64,000 bases of DNA from Zhengella mangrovi (GCF_002727065.1 NZ_PDVP01000009.1:1-64000); one strand, 5' to 3'; positions 34,120 through 43,066 are shown, counted from the stretch's first letter. Program-made: numbers and translations. The notes: generated from the sequence alone by a model not told the origin.

Positions 34120-35271
34120 ATGGACTTTGACCTGAGTGAAGTACAATCCATGCTCAAGGACGGGCTCGACCGGATGCTCGCCAACGAGTACGGGTTCGAG
34201 AGCCGCAATGCCTACATGGCCGAGCCGGAAGGCTACAGCCAGGCGATGTGGAACCGCTATGCCGAGATGGGCCTGATGATGCTGCCGTTCGCCGAAGAGG
34301 ACGGCGGGCTCGGCGGCGATGCCGAGGACATCATGCTGGTGATGGAGAGCTTCGGCCGCGCGCTGGTGCTGGAGCCCTGGTTCGCCACGGTGGTGCTGGG
34401 CGGCGGTTTCGTGCGCGAAGGCGGCAATGACGCGCAGCGCGGGGAGCTGGTGCCGGCGATCGCGGACGGATCGCTGAAGCTGGCCTTTGCCCACAGCGAG
34501 CGCCACGCCCGCTACGATCTCGCACATGTGGAGACCACGGCGGAGAAAAAGGGCGACAGCTACGTGCTCAACGGCGCCAAGAGCCTTGTGCTCAACGGCG
34601 ACACGGCGGACAAGATCTTCGTTTCGGCCCGTATTTCGGGCGATGTACGCGACGAGGCCGGCCTGTGCGTCTTCCTCGTCGATGCCGATGCGGCCGGGCT
34701 GACGCGGCGCGGCTACCGCCTGCAGGACGGCTCCAGGGCCGCCGAGGTGACGCTGGAAAACGTCTCGGTGGACTCGTCACGCCTGTTCGGGCCGGAGGGC
34801 GGCGCCTATCCGCTGATCGCCAAGGTGGTCGACCAGGCCGTCGCGGCGCTCTGCGCCGAGGCGGTGGGCAACATGGAAGCGATGGAAAAGCTGACTGTCG
34901 AGTACCTGAAGACGCGCAAGCAGTTCGGCGTCGAGATCGGCAAGTTCCAGGTGCTGCAGCACGCGGCGGTGGACATGTTCATCGCGCTCGAACAGGGCCG
35001 CTCGATCACCATGTATGCCACGATGATGGCCGACAGCGACGATGCGGACGAGCGCGGGCGCGCCGTGTCTGCCGCCAAGGTGGAGATCGGTCGCGGCGGC
35101 CGGCTGGCCGGCGAGAACGCCATCCAGCTCCACGGCGGCGTCGGGATGACGATGGAATATGCGATCGGCCACTATTTCAAGCGGATCACGATGATCGACA
35201 TCCTGTTCGGCGATACCGATCATCACCTGTCAAAACTGTCCGGTGCCGGCGGACTGTTCGAGGCCGCCTGA
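34120..35271 (+). CDS. pimD: Acyl-CoA dehydrogenase, PimD type
   Basis: 383-residue partner dehydrogenase, with a weaker substrate site (LAFAHSERHARYDLAHVETTAEKKGDSYVLNGAKSLVLNG) and the C-terminal IQLHGGVGMTMEYAIGHYFKRITMID. The ATG at 34120 begins MDFDLSEVQSMLKDGLDRML; the longer frame from the left lies in the end of pimC. It is the last gene of the operon and converges on the ArsR gene at 35309. No pimE homologue follows. Confidence 0.88.
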   Translation: MDFDLSEVQSMLKDGLDRMLANEYGFESRNAYMAEPEGYSQAMWNRYAEMGLMMLPFAEEDGGLGGDAEDIMLVMESFGRALVLEPWFATVVLGGGFVREGGNDAQRGELVPAIADGSLKLAFAHSERHARYDLAHVETTAEKKGDSYVLNGAKSLVLNGDTADKIFVSARISGDVRDEAGLCVFLVDADAAGLTRRGYRLQDGSRAAEVTLENVSVDSSRLFGPEGGAYPLIAKVVDQAVAALCAEAVGNMEAMEKLTVEYLKTRKQFGVEIGKFQVLQHAAVDMFIALEQGRSITMYATMMADSDDADERGRAVSAAKVEIGRGGRLAGENAIQLHGGVGMTMEYAIGHYFKRITMIDILFGDTDHHLSKLSGAGGLFEAA

Positions 35272-35308
35272 CAGGCCGGCCTTTCGTCCTTGCGAGGCCG
35301 CCGTGGTT

Positions 35309-35686
35309 TCAGATCGCGGCGGCTTCGGCGTTCTGGCCCGCCTTGCGCGGCGCGCAATAGATATCGTAGAGCGTTTCCAGAACGCGGCAGACCTTGTCGG
35401 AGGCGACCGAGTAGTAGATGGTCCGGCCGTCGCGACGGGTGGAGACCAGCTTGAGGGCCCTGAGCTTGGACAATTGCTGCGACAGGGCCGACTGGGTCAT
35501 GCCGACAGCATCGGCCAGCGGCTGAACAGCCATCTCGCCATTCATGAGGTGGCAGAGAATCATCAGGCGGTTGGAATTCGCCATCACGGCCAGAAGACTG
35601 GCGGCGTCTTCCGCCGACTTGCCGATTTCATCGATATCCATCTGTGCCTGCAGACCCTTTTCCGGTGTCGAGATCATCGCTAACAT
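35309..35686 (-). CDS. bigR: ArsR-family persulfide sensor, BigR/SqrR type
   Basis: 125-residue winged-helix repressor. Recognition helix region MTQSALSQQLSKLR and wing RRDGRTIYYSV. Cys45 (LMILCHL) and Cys111 (YDIYCAP) are the conserved sensing pair, 66 residues apart as in SqrR; an extra Cys100 is present. It is divergent from a sulfur-handling operon with a palindrome between them, typical of BigR. Start is uncertain: ATG at 35686, 35677 and 35641 are all possible and ribosome sites are weak. A paralogue of SoxR at 24229. Confidence 0.9.
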   Translation of the reverse strand: MLAMISTPEKGLQAQMDIDEIGKSAEDAASLLAVMANSNRLMILCHLMNGEMAVQPLADAVGMTQSALSQQLSKLRALKLVSTRRDGRTIYYSVASDKVCRVLETLYDIYCAPRKAGQNAEAAAI

Positions 35687-35698
35687 CTTTTATCTTGC

Positions 35699-35722
35699 AT
35701 ATATGAACACTTTCACATATAT
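35699..35722. promoter_or_regulatory. BigR operator candidate in the divergent promoter
   Basis: Perfect inverted repeat ATATATG (35699-35705) and CATATAT (35716-35722) with a ten-base spacer containing GAACACTTTC. It lies 13 bases from the regulator start and 62 bases before the first operon ATG, in sharply AT-rich DNA. A BigR-type repressor would control both directions. Confidence 0.7.
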
Positions 35723-35783
35723 AGCAAACACAACGGTGGAAAACAAGCCGCATGTCGAAAAGACAAATCCAAGGGAGCGGAAC

Positions 35784-36209
35784 ATGGTAACGGATTTTAC
35801 GCCATTTCAATCACTTGCGGGGGGCGTGCTGATCGGCCTGTCGGCGGTGATGCTGATGGCTTTCAACGGCAGGATCGCCGGAATGACGGGCATTGTCGGC
35901 GGCATTCTTCCGCCGTATACCGCCGGTAACGGCTGGCGCATCGCCTTTCTGATCGGAGCGGTCGCCGGACCCATGCTCTACGTCCTGGCGGGCGGAATTG
36001 TTCCCTTCGCAGTTCCGGTGACCCTTCCGGCGATGATCGTCGGCGGGTTCATCGTCGGCGTGGGCGTGACTTACGGGTCGGGCTGCACCTCGGGCCACGG
36101 CGTCTGCGGCATGGCGCGGTTTTCGCCACGGTCCATCCTGGCCACCATCACCTTCATGATCACGACGGGCCTTACCGTCTACGTCATGCGCCACGTGATC
36201 GGAGCCTGA
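35784..36209 (+). CDS. Half-size YeeE/YedE family membrane protein (first of pair)
   Basis: 141-residue inner-membrane protein with about four membrane segments and the hallmark [20 protein letters not shown]. Two such half-size proteins in a row replace one full YeeE/YedE transporter and are usual in bigR-type operons, where they are thought to move a sulfur species. The ATG at 35784 follows AAGGGAG; an upstream in-frame ATG at 35703 falls inside the operator and is rejected. The next gene starts four bases after its stop. Confidence 0.88.
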   Translation: MVTDFTPFQSLAGGVLIGLSAVMLMAFNGRIAGMTGIVGGILPPYTAGNGWRIAFLIGAVAGPMLYVLAGGIVPFAVPVTLPAMIVGGFIVGVGVTYGSGCTSGHGVCGMARFSPRSILATITFMITTGLTVYVMRHVIGA

Positions 36210-36213
36210 CGCC

Positions 36214-36651
36214 ATGAAATCCTTCCTCTCCGCCCTTGCGGCCGGCATCGTGTTCGGGATCGGCATCGCCATGTCCGGCATGGCCAACCCGGCCAAGGTG
36301 GTCAACTTCTTCGACATCGCCGGGGCCTGGGACCCGAGCCTGATCTTCGTGATGGGCGGCGCCCTGATCCCCACGGCCATCGGCTACCGCATCCTGTTCG
36401 GCGCCATGGCCAAGCCGGTCTACGCGCCGAAGTTCTTCGTGCCGACAAGCCGGACCATCGACGCCAAGCTGATCGGCGGATCGGCCGCCTTCGGCGTCGG
36501 CTGGGGGATCGCCGGCTTCTGTCCGGGTGGCGCCATTCCGGCGCTCGGGATCGGATTCGGCCCCACCGCCGTTTTCCTTCTGGCCATGATGGCCGGCATC
36601 GCTGCCGCGCGCATGGCGCTTCACCGCTCACTCAGGCTGAAGGCCGCGTGA
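36214..36651 (+). CDS. Half-size YeeE/YedE family membrane protein (second of pair, DUF6691-like)
   Basis: 145-residue membrane protein with the motif GWGIAGFCPGGAIPALGIG carrying the conserved cysteine, matching the second half of full-length YeeE/YedE proteins. It probably forms one transporter with the protein encoded at 35784-36209. The reading continues into the Blh gene with a 32-base gap. The substrate is not established; sulfide, polysulfide or thiosulfate is inferred from context. Confidence 0.87.
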   Translation: MKSFLSALAAGIVFGIGIAMSGMANPAKVVNFFDIAGAWDPSLIFVMGGALIPTAIGYRILFGAMAKPVYAPKFFVPTSRTIDAKLIGGSAAFGVGWGIAGFCPGGAIPALGIGFGPTAVFLLAMMAGIAAARMALHRSLRLKAA

Positions 36652-36683
36652 GCCCAAGAGAATTCAAAGCGAGGAGTGTCACC

Positions 36684-37574
36684 ATGTCCCTGCCTTTCGT
36701 CCCAGACATGTCCCTGAAGCCCGAGGTCACCGCGTTTTTCGACGAACCGACCAACACGATCTCCTATGTCGTGAAGGACCCGGCCTCGACTGCCTGCGCG
36801 GTCATCGATTCGGTGATGGACATCGATTACGCCGCCGGCCGCATCAGCTACGACGGCGCCGACCGGATCATCGAGCACATCCGCTCCAACGGGCTCGACC
36901 TGCAGTGGATCATCGAGACCCATGTCCATGCCGACCACCTGTCGGCCGCGCCCTATATCCAGGGCAAGCTCGGCGGCAAGCTGGGAATCGGCGAGAACAT
37001 CAGGATCGTGCAGGACACGTTCGGCAAGATCTTCAATGAAGGCACCGAGTTCCAGCGCGACGGATCGCAGTTCGACCGGCTGTTCAAGGATGGCGACAGC
37101 TACCAGATCGGCACCATGACCGCGCACGCCATGCACACGCCCGGCCATACGCCGGCCTGCATGACGCACGTGATCGGCAACGCCGCCTTCGTTGGCGACA
37201 CGCTGTTCATGCCCGACGGCGGCTCGGCCCGGGCCGACTTCCCCGGCGGGGACGCGCGCACGCTTTACCGCTCGATCCACCGCGTGCTGGAACTGCCCGG
37301 CGAGACGCGGCTGTTCATGTGCCACGACTACGGCCCGAACGGACGCGACATCCAGTGGGAGACCACCGTCGAGGCGGAACGCGAACACAACATCCACGTG
37401 CGGGACGGCATTTCGGAAGACGAGTTCGTCGCCATGCGCGAGACGCGCGATGCAACGCTGGACATGCCCAAGCTCATCATTCCCTCGCTGCAGGTGAATA
37501 TGCGCGCGGGCCAGTTGCCTCCGAAAGACGAAAGCGGCAAGACGTTCCTCAAGGTCCCGGTCAACGGGCTCTGA
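36684..37574 (+). CDS. blh: MBL-fold persulfide dioxygenase-like protein Blh
   Basis: 296-residue metallo-beta-lactamase-fold enzyme. Motifs: ETHVHADHLSAAPY (metal ligands), HTPGHTPACMTHVIG, FVGDTLFMPDGGSARADFPGGDARTLYRSI, typical of the ETHE1/Blh group that oxidises glutathione persulfide to sulfite, and CHDYGPNG with the late His. The ATG at 36684 has GAGGAG upstream; a GTG at 36648 overlapping the previous stop is less likely. It belongs to the bigR operon and would convert persulfide made from sulfide into sulfite. Confidence 0.9.
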   Translation: MSLPFVPDMSLKPEVTAFFDEPTNTISYVVKDPASTACAVIDSVMDIDYAAGRISYDGADRIIEHIRSNGLDLQWIIETHVHADHLSAAPYIQGKLGGKLGIGENIRIVQDTFGKIFNEGTEFQRDGSQFDRLFKDGDSYQIGTMTAHAMHTPGHTPACMTHVIGNAAFVGDTLFMPDGGSARADFPGGDARTLYRSIHRVLELPGETRLFMCHDYGPNGRDIQWETTVEAEREHNIHVRDGISEDEFVAMRETRDATLDMPKLIIPSLQVNMRAGQLPPKDESGKTFLKVPVNGL

Positions 37575-37641
37575 TACCGTCAACCGCCGGGCCGGCCGTT
37601 TCAAGACAAGGCCGGCCCCTGCATCACGAGGGATAAAACGC

Positions 37642-37977
37642 ATGGAAATCCGCCAGATCACCGAAGACTTCGCCGTCGCGCCGCAGATCAGCCCGGACCA
37701 CGTCAAGCCGATCGCCGACGCGGGCTTCAAGAGCCTGGTCTGCAACCGGCCGGACACCGAGGACGGCGCGATTGACCATGCGCTGATCGAGGCCGCCGCG
37801 AAGGAAGCCGGCGTGGAATTCCGCTTCATCCCGGTGGTCTCCGGCGCGATCACGCCGGACAACGTCAGCGACATGACGGCGGCCATCGACACCTTGCCGC
37901 GCCCGATGCTGGCCTACTGCCGCAGCGGCGCGCGGTGCGCGAACCTGTTCATGCTCGTCGAGCAGATGCGGGGCTGA
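37642..37977 (+). CDS. DUF442 / TIGR01244 sulfurtransferase- or phosphatase-like protein
   Basis: 111-residue protein of the family that forms the N-terminal domain of some Blh proteins. The active-site loop AYCRSGARCANL has the Cys-X5-Arg pattern shared with tyrosine phosphatases and rhodanese-like enzymes. It begins MEIRQITEDFAVAPQISPDHV, typical of the family. Located 67 bases after blh, it may transfer persulfide sulfur to or from glutathione (inference). Domains joined in other species are separate here. Confidence 0.87.
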   Translation: MEIRQITEDFAVAPQISPDHVKPIADAGFKSLVCNRPDTEDGAIDHALIEAAAKEAGVEFRFIPVVSGAITPDNVSDMTAAIDTLPRPMLAYCRSGARCANLFMLVEQMRG

Positions 37978-38021
37978 ACCAGCCGGACCGGGCTCCCCCG
38001 GCCGGCCGGTCGCGTCACCCT

Positions 38022-38042
38022 GCCCGCCGCCATGCGGCGGGC
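38022..38042. other. Strong hairpin between the DUF442 gene and sulP
   Basis: GCCCGCCGC (38022-38030) and GCGGCGGGC (38034-38042) form a perfect nine-base stem around CAT. No T-run follows in either direction, so it is not a classical terminator. It could limit read-through into sulP or stabilise mRNA ends. Confidence 0.45.
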
Positions 38043-38092
38043 GGGCTGGCGCCGACCATAACCAGGGGGCGCGCTCGACGCGCGAACACAGT

Positions 38093-39871
38093 ATGAATGG
38101 TACCTTGAAGGCCGTAAGCGGCCGGCTCCGGCGGGTCATGCCGGTCTTCGACTGGGGACGCGAATACAATCGCGATGTCGCGCTGAACGACTTCGTCGCC
38201 GCGATCATCGTGACGATCATGCTGATCCCGCAATCGCTGGCCTATGCGCTGCTGGCCGGCCTGCCGCCGGAAATGGGCCTTTACGCCTCCATCCTGCCGC
38301 TCGTCGCCTACGCGCTCTTCGGCACAAGCCGGGCGCTCGCCGTCGGGCCCGTCGCCGTCGTCTCGCTGATGACCGCGACGGCGGTCGGCAACATCGCCCA
38401 GACCGGTTCGCCCGAATACATGGCCGCCGCGATCACGCTGGCCTTCCTGTCAGGGCTTTTTCTGCTGGGTCTCGGCGTCTTCCGGCTCGGCTTCCTGGCC
38501 AATTTCCTGTCGCACCCGGTGATCGCCGGTTTCATCACGGCATCCGGCATCATCATCGCGGCCAGCCAGCTGAAACATATTCTCGGCGTCAAGGCGGGGG
38601 GCCACAATCTCTACGAACTGGTGGTCTCCCTCATCTCGCACATCCCGAACACGAACCCGATCACGCTGGTGATCGGCGTGGCATCCACCGCCTTCCTGTT
38701 CTGGGTCCGCAAGGGGCTGAAGCCGCTGCTGCTGTCGCGCGGCTTCGGACCAAAGACCGCCGACATCCTGTCCAAGGCCGGTCCGGTTGCCGCGGTGGCG
38801 GTGACGACCCTCGTCGCCTTCGTCTTCGGCCTGGGCGACAAGGGCGTCAAGCTCGTCGGCGACGTGCCGCAGGGCCTGCCGCCCCTGACCATCCCGTCCT
38901 TTTCGCCGGACCTGTGGGCGGGCCTGATCGGCTCGGCGGTGCTGATCTCGATCATCGGCTTCGTGGAATCGGTCTCGGTGGCGCAGACGCTGGCCGCCAA
39001 GAAGCGGCAGCGGATCAACCCCGACCAGGAACTGATCGGCCTCGGTGCGGCCAACGTCGCGTCGGGCATCACCGGCGGCTACCCGGTGACGGGCGGGTTT
39101 GCCCGCTCCGTGGTCAATTTCGACGCCGGGGCGGAAACGCCGGCCGCCGGCGCGATGACGGCGGTGGGCCTGGCCATCGCGACCATCGTGCTCACGCCGC
39201 TCCTCGCCTTCCTGCCGCAGGCCACGCTGGCCGCGACCATCATCGTGGCGGTGCTGTCGCTGGTCGATTTCTCGATCCTGAAAAAAACCTGGACCTATTC
39301 GAAGGCCGATTTCATCGCCGTGGCCGCGACCATTTTCGTCACGCTGTTCCTCGGCGTCGAACTGGGCGTCTCCGCCGGCGTCGCCCTCTCCGTCCTGATT
39401 CACCTCTACAATTCCTCCAAGCCGCACATGGCGGTGGTCGGCCAGGTCGCCGGCACGGAGCATTTCCGCAACGTGCAGCGCCATGATGTGATCACGGACC
39501 CGGCGATCCTGACGCTGCGGGTCGATGAGAGCCTCTACTTCGCCAACGCGCGCTACCTAGAAGACCAGGTCTACGACATGGTCGCCAAGCGCCCGGAATT
39601 GAAGCACGTGATCCTGATGTGCCCCGCCGTCAACGCGATCGACATGAGCGCGCTGGAATCCATCGAGGCGATCAACGAACGGCTGAAGACGCTGGGCGTG
39701 AAATTCCACATGTCGGAGGTCAAGGGCCCGGTAATGGACCGGCTGAAGCGCTCGGATTTCTTCCATCACATGACCGGGAACGTCTTCCTGACCCAGTACC
39801 AGGCCGTGCGCGACCTGGGCGGGCGGCTGGAAGGTCCCGCCAGGCCAGGGCTGCCGGCCGCGGCGCAATAG
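38093..39871 (+). CDS. SulP family anion permease with STAS domain
   Basis: 592-residue inner-membrane transporter with 10 or more membrane segments: LIPQSLAYALLAGLPPEMGLYASILP is the family signature, then PVTGGFARSVVNFDAGAETPAAG. A cytoplasmic STAS domain occupies about the last 130 residues (ILTLRVDESLYFANARYLED, CPAVNAIDMSALESIEAINE). Such proteins move sulfate, sulfite, bicarbonate or other anions. At the end of the bigR operon it may move sulfite or sulfate produced by Blh (inference). The start is uncertain because no strong ribosome site is seen. Confidence 0.88.
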   Translation: MNGTLKAVSGRLRRVMPVFDWGREYNRDVALNDFVAAIIVTIMLIPQSLAYALLAGLPPEMGLYASILPLVAYALFGTSRALAVGPVAVVSLMTATAVGNIAQTGSPEYMAAAITLAFLSGLFLLGLGVFRLGFLANFLSHPVIAGFITASGIIIAASQLKHILGVKAGGHNLYELVVSLISHIPNTNPITLVIGVASTAFLFWVRKGLKPLLLSRGFGPKTADILSKAGPVAAVAVTTLVAFVFGLGDKGVKLVGDVPQGLPPLTIPSFSPDLWAGLIGSAVLISIIGFVESVSVAQTLAAKKRQRINPDQELIGLGAANVASGITGGYPVTGGFARSVVNFDAGAETPAAGAMTAVGLAIATIVLTPLLAFLPQATLAATIIVAVLSLVDFSILKKTWTYSKADFIAVAATIFVTLFLGVELGVSAGVALSVLIHLYNSSKPHMAVVGQVAGTEHFRNVQRHDVITDPAILTLRVDESLYFANARYLEDQVYDMVAKRPELKHVILMCPAVNAIDMSALESIEAINERLKTLGVKFHMSEVKGPVMDRLKRSDFFHHMTGNVFLTQYQAVRDLGGRLEGPARPGLPAAAQ

Positions 39872-39915
39872 GCCCGTAACGACAACGCGGCGCCTGCCGG
39901 CAGGTGCCATTCAAA

Positions 39916-39958
39916 CGAAAACCGCCGGCGGTGCATCACGCACCGCCGGCGGTTTTTT
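39916..39958. terminator. Bidirectional intrinsic terminator between sulP and dctM
   Basis: AACCGCCGGCGGTGC (39920-39934) pairs with GCACCGCCGGCGGTT (39940-39954) around ATCAC. An A-run lies on the left and TTTT on the right, so it terminates both the rightward sulP and the leftward TRAP transcripts. Confidence 0.9.
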
Positions 39959-40023
39959 CCTGTCCGGTCCGTGCCGGCGCAAGCCGGGCGGTTTCCCTGC
40001 CCGGCGGCTTGCGCCGAAAGGGC

Positions 40024-41349
40024 CTAGTAGAGCAGCCGCATCAGCCCCAGCGTGATCGACGGGAACATGACCAGGATGGCTGTGCGCACCAGGTCCGAGG
40101 TCACGAACGGAAGCACGCCGCGGTAGGTCGACGCGATGGGCGTATCCTTGGCCATCGAGTTGATGACGAAAAGGTTCATGCCCACTGGTGGCGTTATCAG
40201 CCCCACCTCCACGACGATCAGGACCAGGATGCCGAACCAGATGGCGAATTCCTCCGGGGTCAGGCCGTATTCGAGACCGGACACGATGGGGAAGAAGATC
40301 GGGATCGTCAGCAGGATCATGGACAGCGAATCCATGACGCATCCGAGGACAAGGTAGACCAGCAGGATGAAGACGAGCACCACCCACGGATTGAAGCCCT
40401 GGGTAACGACCCATTCGGCGACTTCCTGCGGCACCTGCGACAACGCCAGGAAGCCGTTGTAGATGGAGGCGCCGAAGACGATGAAAAAGATCATCGCGGA
40501 GGCGGATGCCGTGGCCAGGATCGATTCCATGAGCGTTCGGCGGGTCAGGCCACCGTTGATGAAGGCGATGATCCCGGTGCCGGCCGCACCGACGGCGGCG
40601 CCCTCGGTCGGGGTGAACCAGCCCATGTAGATGCCGCCGACGACGAGCAGGAACACGATGAGCACCGGCCAGACGTCGAACAGCGCCCGGAAGCGTTCCG
40701 AATAGGGGGCGCGTTCCCGCGTTCCGGCGGACTTCGGGTAGATGCGGACGTAGATCGAGATGGCGATCATGTAGCCGATGGCTGCCAGGATGCCGGGAAT
40801 GAAGGCCGCGACGAAAAGCTTGGCGATATTCTGCTCGGTCAGGATGGCATAGATGACCAGGACGACCGATGGCGGGATGAGGATGCCCAGCGTGCCGCCC
40901 GCGGCCAGCGTGCCGGTGGCCAGCGCGCCGGAATAGCCGTAGCGGCGCAATTCCGGCAGGGCGACCTGGCTCATGGTCGCGGCCGTTGCCAGGGAAGATC
41001 CGCAGATCGCGCCGAAACCGGCACAGGCGCCGACGGCCGCCATGGCGACACCGCCGCGCCGGTGCCCCAGCCAGGTCTCTGCCGCCTTGAACAGCGATTG
41101 CGACATGCCGCCCAGCGTGGCGAACTGGCCCATCAGGAAGAACAGCGGGACGATCGACAGGGAATAGCTGGAGAAGGTCGAGTAGGTCTCGTTCTTCATC
41201 TTCGACATGATCGGCAGCCAGTTGAAGTCACTGACCATCCAGGACCCGACCATTCCGACCACGAGCATGGACAGGCCGATGGGAAGACGCAGAAAGATGA
41301 GAAGGAGCAGGACCGGGAAGGACCAGATACCGATTTCCAAGTGGGTCAA
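40024..41349 (-). CDS. dctM: TRAP transporter large permease DctM
   Basis: 441-residue membrane subunit, about 12 segments, that couples sodium or proton flow to solute uptake. Family segments: LRLPIGLSMLVVGMVGS, CAGFGAICGSSLATAATMSQVALPELRRYGYSGALATGTLAAGGTLGILIPPS, and VITPPVG-like VGLITPPVGMNLFVIN near the C-terminus. The apparent TTG start overlaps the dctQ stop (TTGA) with GGAG seven bases upstream. Last gene of the leftward TRAP operon. Confidence 0.93.
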   Translation of the reverse strand: MTHLEIGIWSFPVLLLLIFLRLPIGLSMLVVGMVGSWMVSDFNWLPIMSKMKNETYSTFSSYSLSIVPLFFLMGQFATLGGMSQSLFKAAETWLGHRRGGVAMAAVGACAGFGAICGSSLATAATMSQVALPELRRYGYSGALATGTLAAGGTLGILIPPSVVLVIYAILTEQNIAKLFVAAFIPGILAAIGYMIAISIYVRIYPKSAGTRERAPYSERFRALFDVWPVLIVFLLVVGGIYMGWFTPTEGAAVGAAGTGIIAFINGGLTRRTLMESILATASASAMIFFIVFGASIYNGFLALSQVPQEVAEWVVTQGFNPWVVLVFILLVYLVLGCVMDSLSMILLTIPIFFPIVSGLEYGLTPEEFAIWFGILVLIVVEVGLITPPVGMNLFVINSMAKDTPIASTYRGVLPFVTSDLVRTAILVMFPSITLGLMRLLY

Positions 41350-41870
41350 TGGTGCACTCCCAGGCCGGGACCAAATTCCGATTTTCCGGTCACCACCTCA
41401 CGCAGGCGGACAAAGATCATCCAGGCCGCAATGATGCAGCCGATGGCTGCGGCCGCGAGGCTGGCGGCATAGGCCCACCAGACCGGGAACTGCAGGATGA
41501 AGGTGGTCTCGTGGTAGCGGATCTTGTCGAACATGCCGTCCTTGAGCTTCCACGTGATGACCACCACGATGATGCCCATGACGATTTCGGCGATCAGGTC
41601 GATCCAGCGGTTCGTCCGTTCCGAAAGGAAGCTGGTGAAGAGATCGACGTTGGCATGGCCGCGGTTCAATTGGCACCAGGGCAGGAAGGCGAAAATGGCG
41701 AAAGCCATGCCTGCCTCGACAAGCTCGAAATCGCCGGGCACGGGTCCGAGACCGAGCGATATGAGGGCCCGGCCCGCAATCGAAATGCAGGTGATGATCG
41801 TCAGCGCGACCAGCACGAGACCGCCCAACAGTGCCAGCAAGCGTGCCAGCCATTCAATGGCGCGTGCCAT
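41346..41870 (-). CDS. dctQ: TRAP transporter small permease DctQ
   Basis: 174-residue membrane protein with four predicted segments and the DctQ-type middle RGHANVDLFTSFLSERTNRWID. It links the binding protein to DctM. ATG at 41870 has GGGGAGG seven bases upstream. It is separated from the binding-protein gene by 146 bases containing a terminator-like hairpin, and overlaps dctM by four bases. Confidence 0.9.
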   Translation of the reverse strand: MARAIEWLARLLALLGGLVLVALTIITCISIAGRALISLGLGPVPGDFELVEAGMAFAIFAFLPWCQLNRGHANVDLFTSFLSERTNRWIDLIAEIVMGIIVVVITWKLKDGMFDKIRYHETTFILQFPVWWAYAASLAAAAIGCIIAAWMIFVRLREVVTGKSEFGPGLGVHH

Positions 41871-41972
41871 TGCCGTGCCTCCCCTTGTTCATGGCAGCGG
41901 CCGGTTTGCCCGTGTCCGCCGCCGGATCAGCGGCAGCAATGCGGCATGGCCGCCTGTCCCGCCAATTGAAAA

Positions 41973-42012
41973 GGGCCACCTGCCATTCGCTTTGCGTATA
42001 GCAGGTGGTCCC
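41973..42012 (-). terminator. Attenuator-like hairpin between dctP and dctQ
   Basis: Reading leftward, GGGACCACCTGC pairs with GCAGGTGGCCC (one bulged base) around a 17-base loop and is followed by TTTTC. It begins just after the first dctP stop. A partial terminator here would keep binding protein in excess over the permeases. Confidence 0.65.
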
Positions 42013-42016
42013 GCGT

Positions 42017-43066
42017 TCACTGGTTGCCGGTGTACTTGGCGATGAGCGCCTGGGCCTCGGCGATCATCGCCTTGCCGTCGATCCCCTTGGCATCCATGTC
42101 GGCAGCCCACTTGTCATAGACCGGCCGGGCGGCCGCCTTCCACTTCTCGCTGTCCTCGGGAGAAATGGTGATGATGTTGTTGCCCGCCTTCACGGCCAGT
42201 TCGCGGGCCGGGCCATCGGCACCGGCCATGGTCTTGCCGGCGAAGGCGGAAAACTCCAGGCCCGAATTGGCATCAATGGCCTTGCGGATATCGTCGGGCA
42301 GGCTTTCGTACTTGGCCTTGTTCATGGCCAGCGTGAAGGTGACGGTGTAGAAGGCGTAGCCGTCGGCGAACTCGGTGTGATTGTGCACCAGTTCCGGAAC
42401 CTTCAGCGAGGTCGTGACCTCCCACGGGATGACCGCGCCATCGATGACACCCTTCGACAGGGCCTCGGGAATGGCGGTGACCGGCATGCCGATGGCGGCG
42501 GCGCCAAGCTGCTCGAGCAACTGGGTTGCCACGCGGCTCGGCGCGCGGAACTTCATGCCCTTGAGGTCATCCATCGTGTTGACCGGCTTGTTGGTGTGCA
42601 TGACGCCGGGACCATGGACCCAGGTGCCGATGATGTGGACATCCCTGAAGTCGGTGTCCTTCATCTCCTTCTCGAAGAGGTCCCAATAGGCCTTCGAGAC
42701 GGCTTCCGCATTGGTCATCATGAACGGCAGCTCGAAGACTTCCGAGCGCGGGAAGCGGCCCGGCGTGAAGCCGTTGACCGTCCAGGCCAGGTCGACAACG
42801 CCATCGGTGACCTGGTCGATCAGTTCCGGCGGCTTGCCACCGAGCTGCATCGACGGATAGTGCTCGATCTTGACCTTGCCGCCGGCAGCTTCCTCGACGC
42901 GGCGGATCCACTCGTCGAGCACCAGCTTCGGCACGTTGGCCTGGGCGGGCAGGAACTGGTGCAGCTTGAGGGTGACTTCCTGCGCCCAGGCGCTTCCGGC
43001 AGTGGCCAGGGCAGAAGCCCCCAGCAGTGCGGCAGCGGCCAGCGTCTTGAACAATCGTCTGGTCAT
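42017..43066 (-). CDS. dctP: TRAP transporter periplasmic binding protein DctP (copy 1)
   Basis: 349-residue exported solute receptor with a signal peptide (MTRRLFKTLAAAALLGASALATAGSAWA). The mature protein begins QEVTLKLHQFLPAQANVPK and keeps the DctP segments YPSMQLGGKPPELIDQVTDG and GVMHTNKPVNTMDDLKGMKFRAPSR, with the carboxylate-binding arginine. Its closest visible relative is the neighbouring copy at 43192-44244. ATG at 43066 has GGGAGG five bases upstream. The ligand is unknown; monocarboxylates or oxo-acids are usual for this type. Confidence 0.92.
   Translation of the reverse strand: MTRRLFKTLAAAALLGASALATAGSAWAQEVTLKLHQFLPAQANVPKLVLDEWIRRVEEAAGGKVKIEHYPSMQLGGKPPELIDQVTDGVVDLAWTVNGFTPGRFPRSEVFELPFMMTNAEAVSKAYWDLFEKEMKDTDFRDVHIIGTWVHGPGVMHTNKPVNTMDDLKGMKFRAPSRVATQLLEQLGAAAIGMPVTAIPEALSKGVIDGAVIPWEVTTSLKVPELVHNHTEFADGYAFYTVTFTLAMNKAKYESLPDDIRKAIDANSGLEFSAFAGKTMAGADGPARELAVKAGNNIITISPEDSEKWKAAARPVYDKWAADMDAKGIDGKAMIAEAQALIAKYTGNQ

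Noticed and set aside
35703-35784. Earlier start for the first half-size YeeE/YedE protein at 35703
   Set aside because: It would begin inside the operator palindrome and add hydrophilic residues before the first membrane segment, whereas the ATG at 35784 has a good ribosome site.
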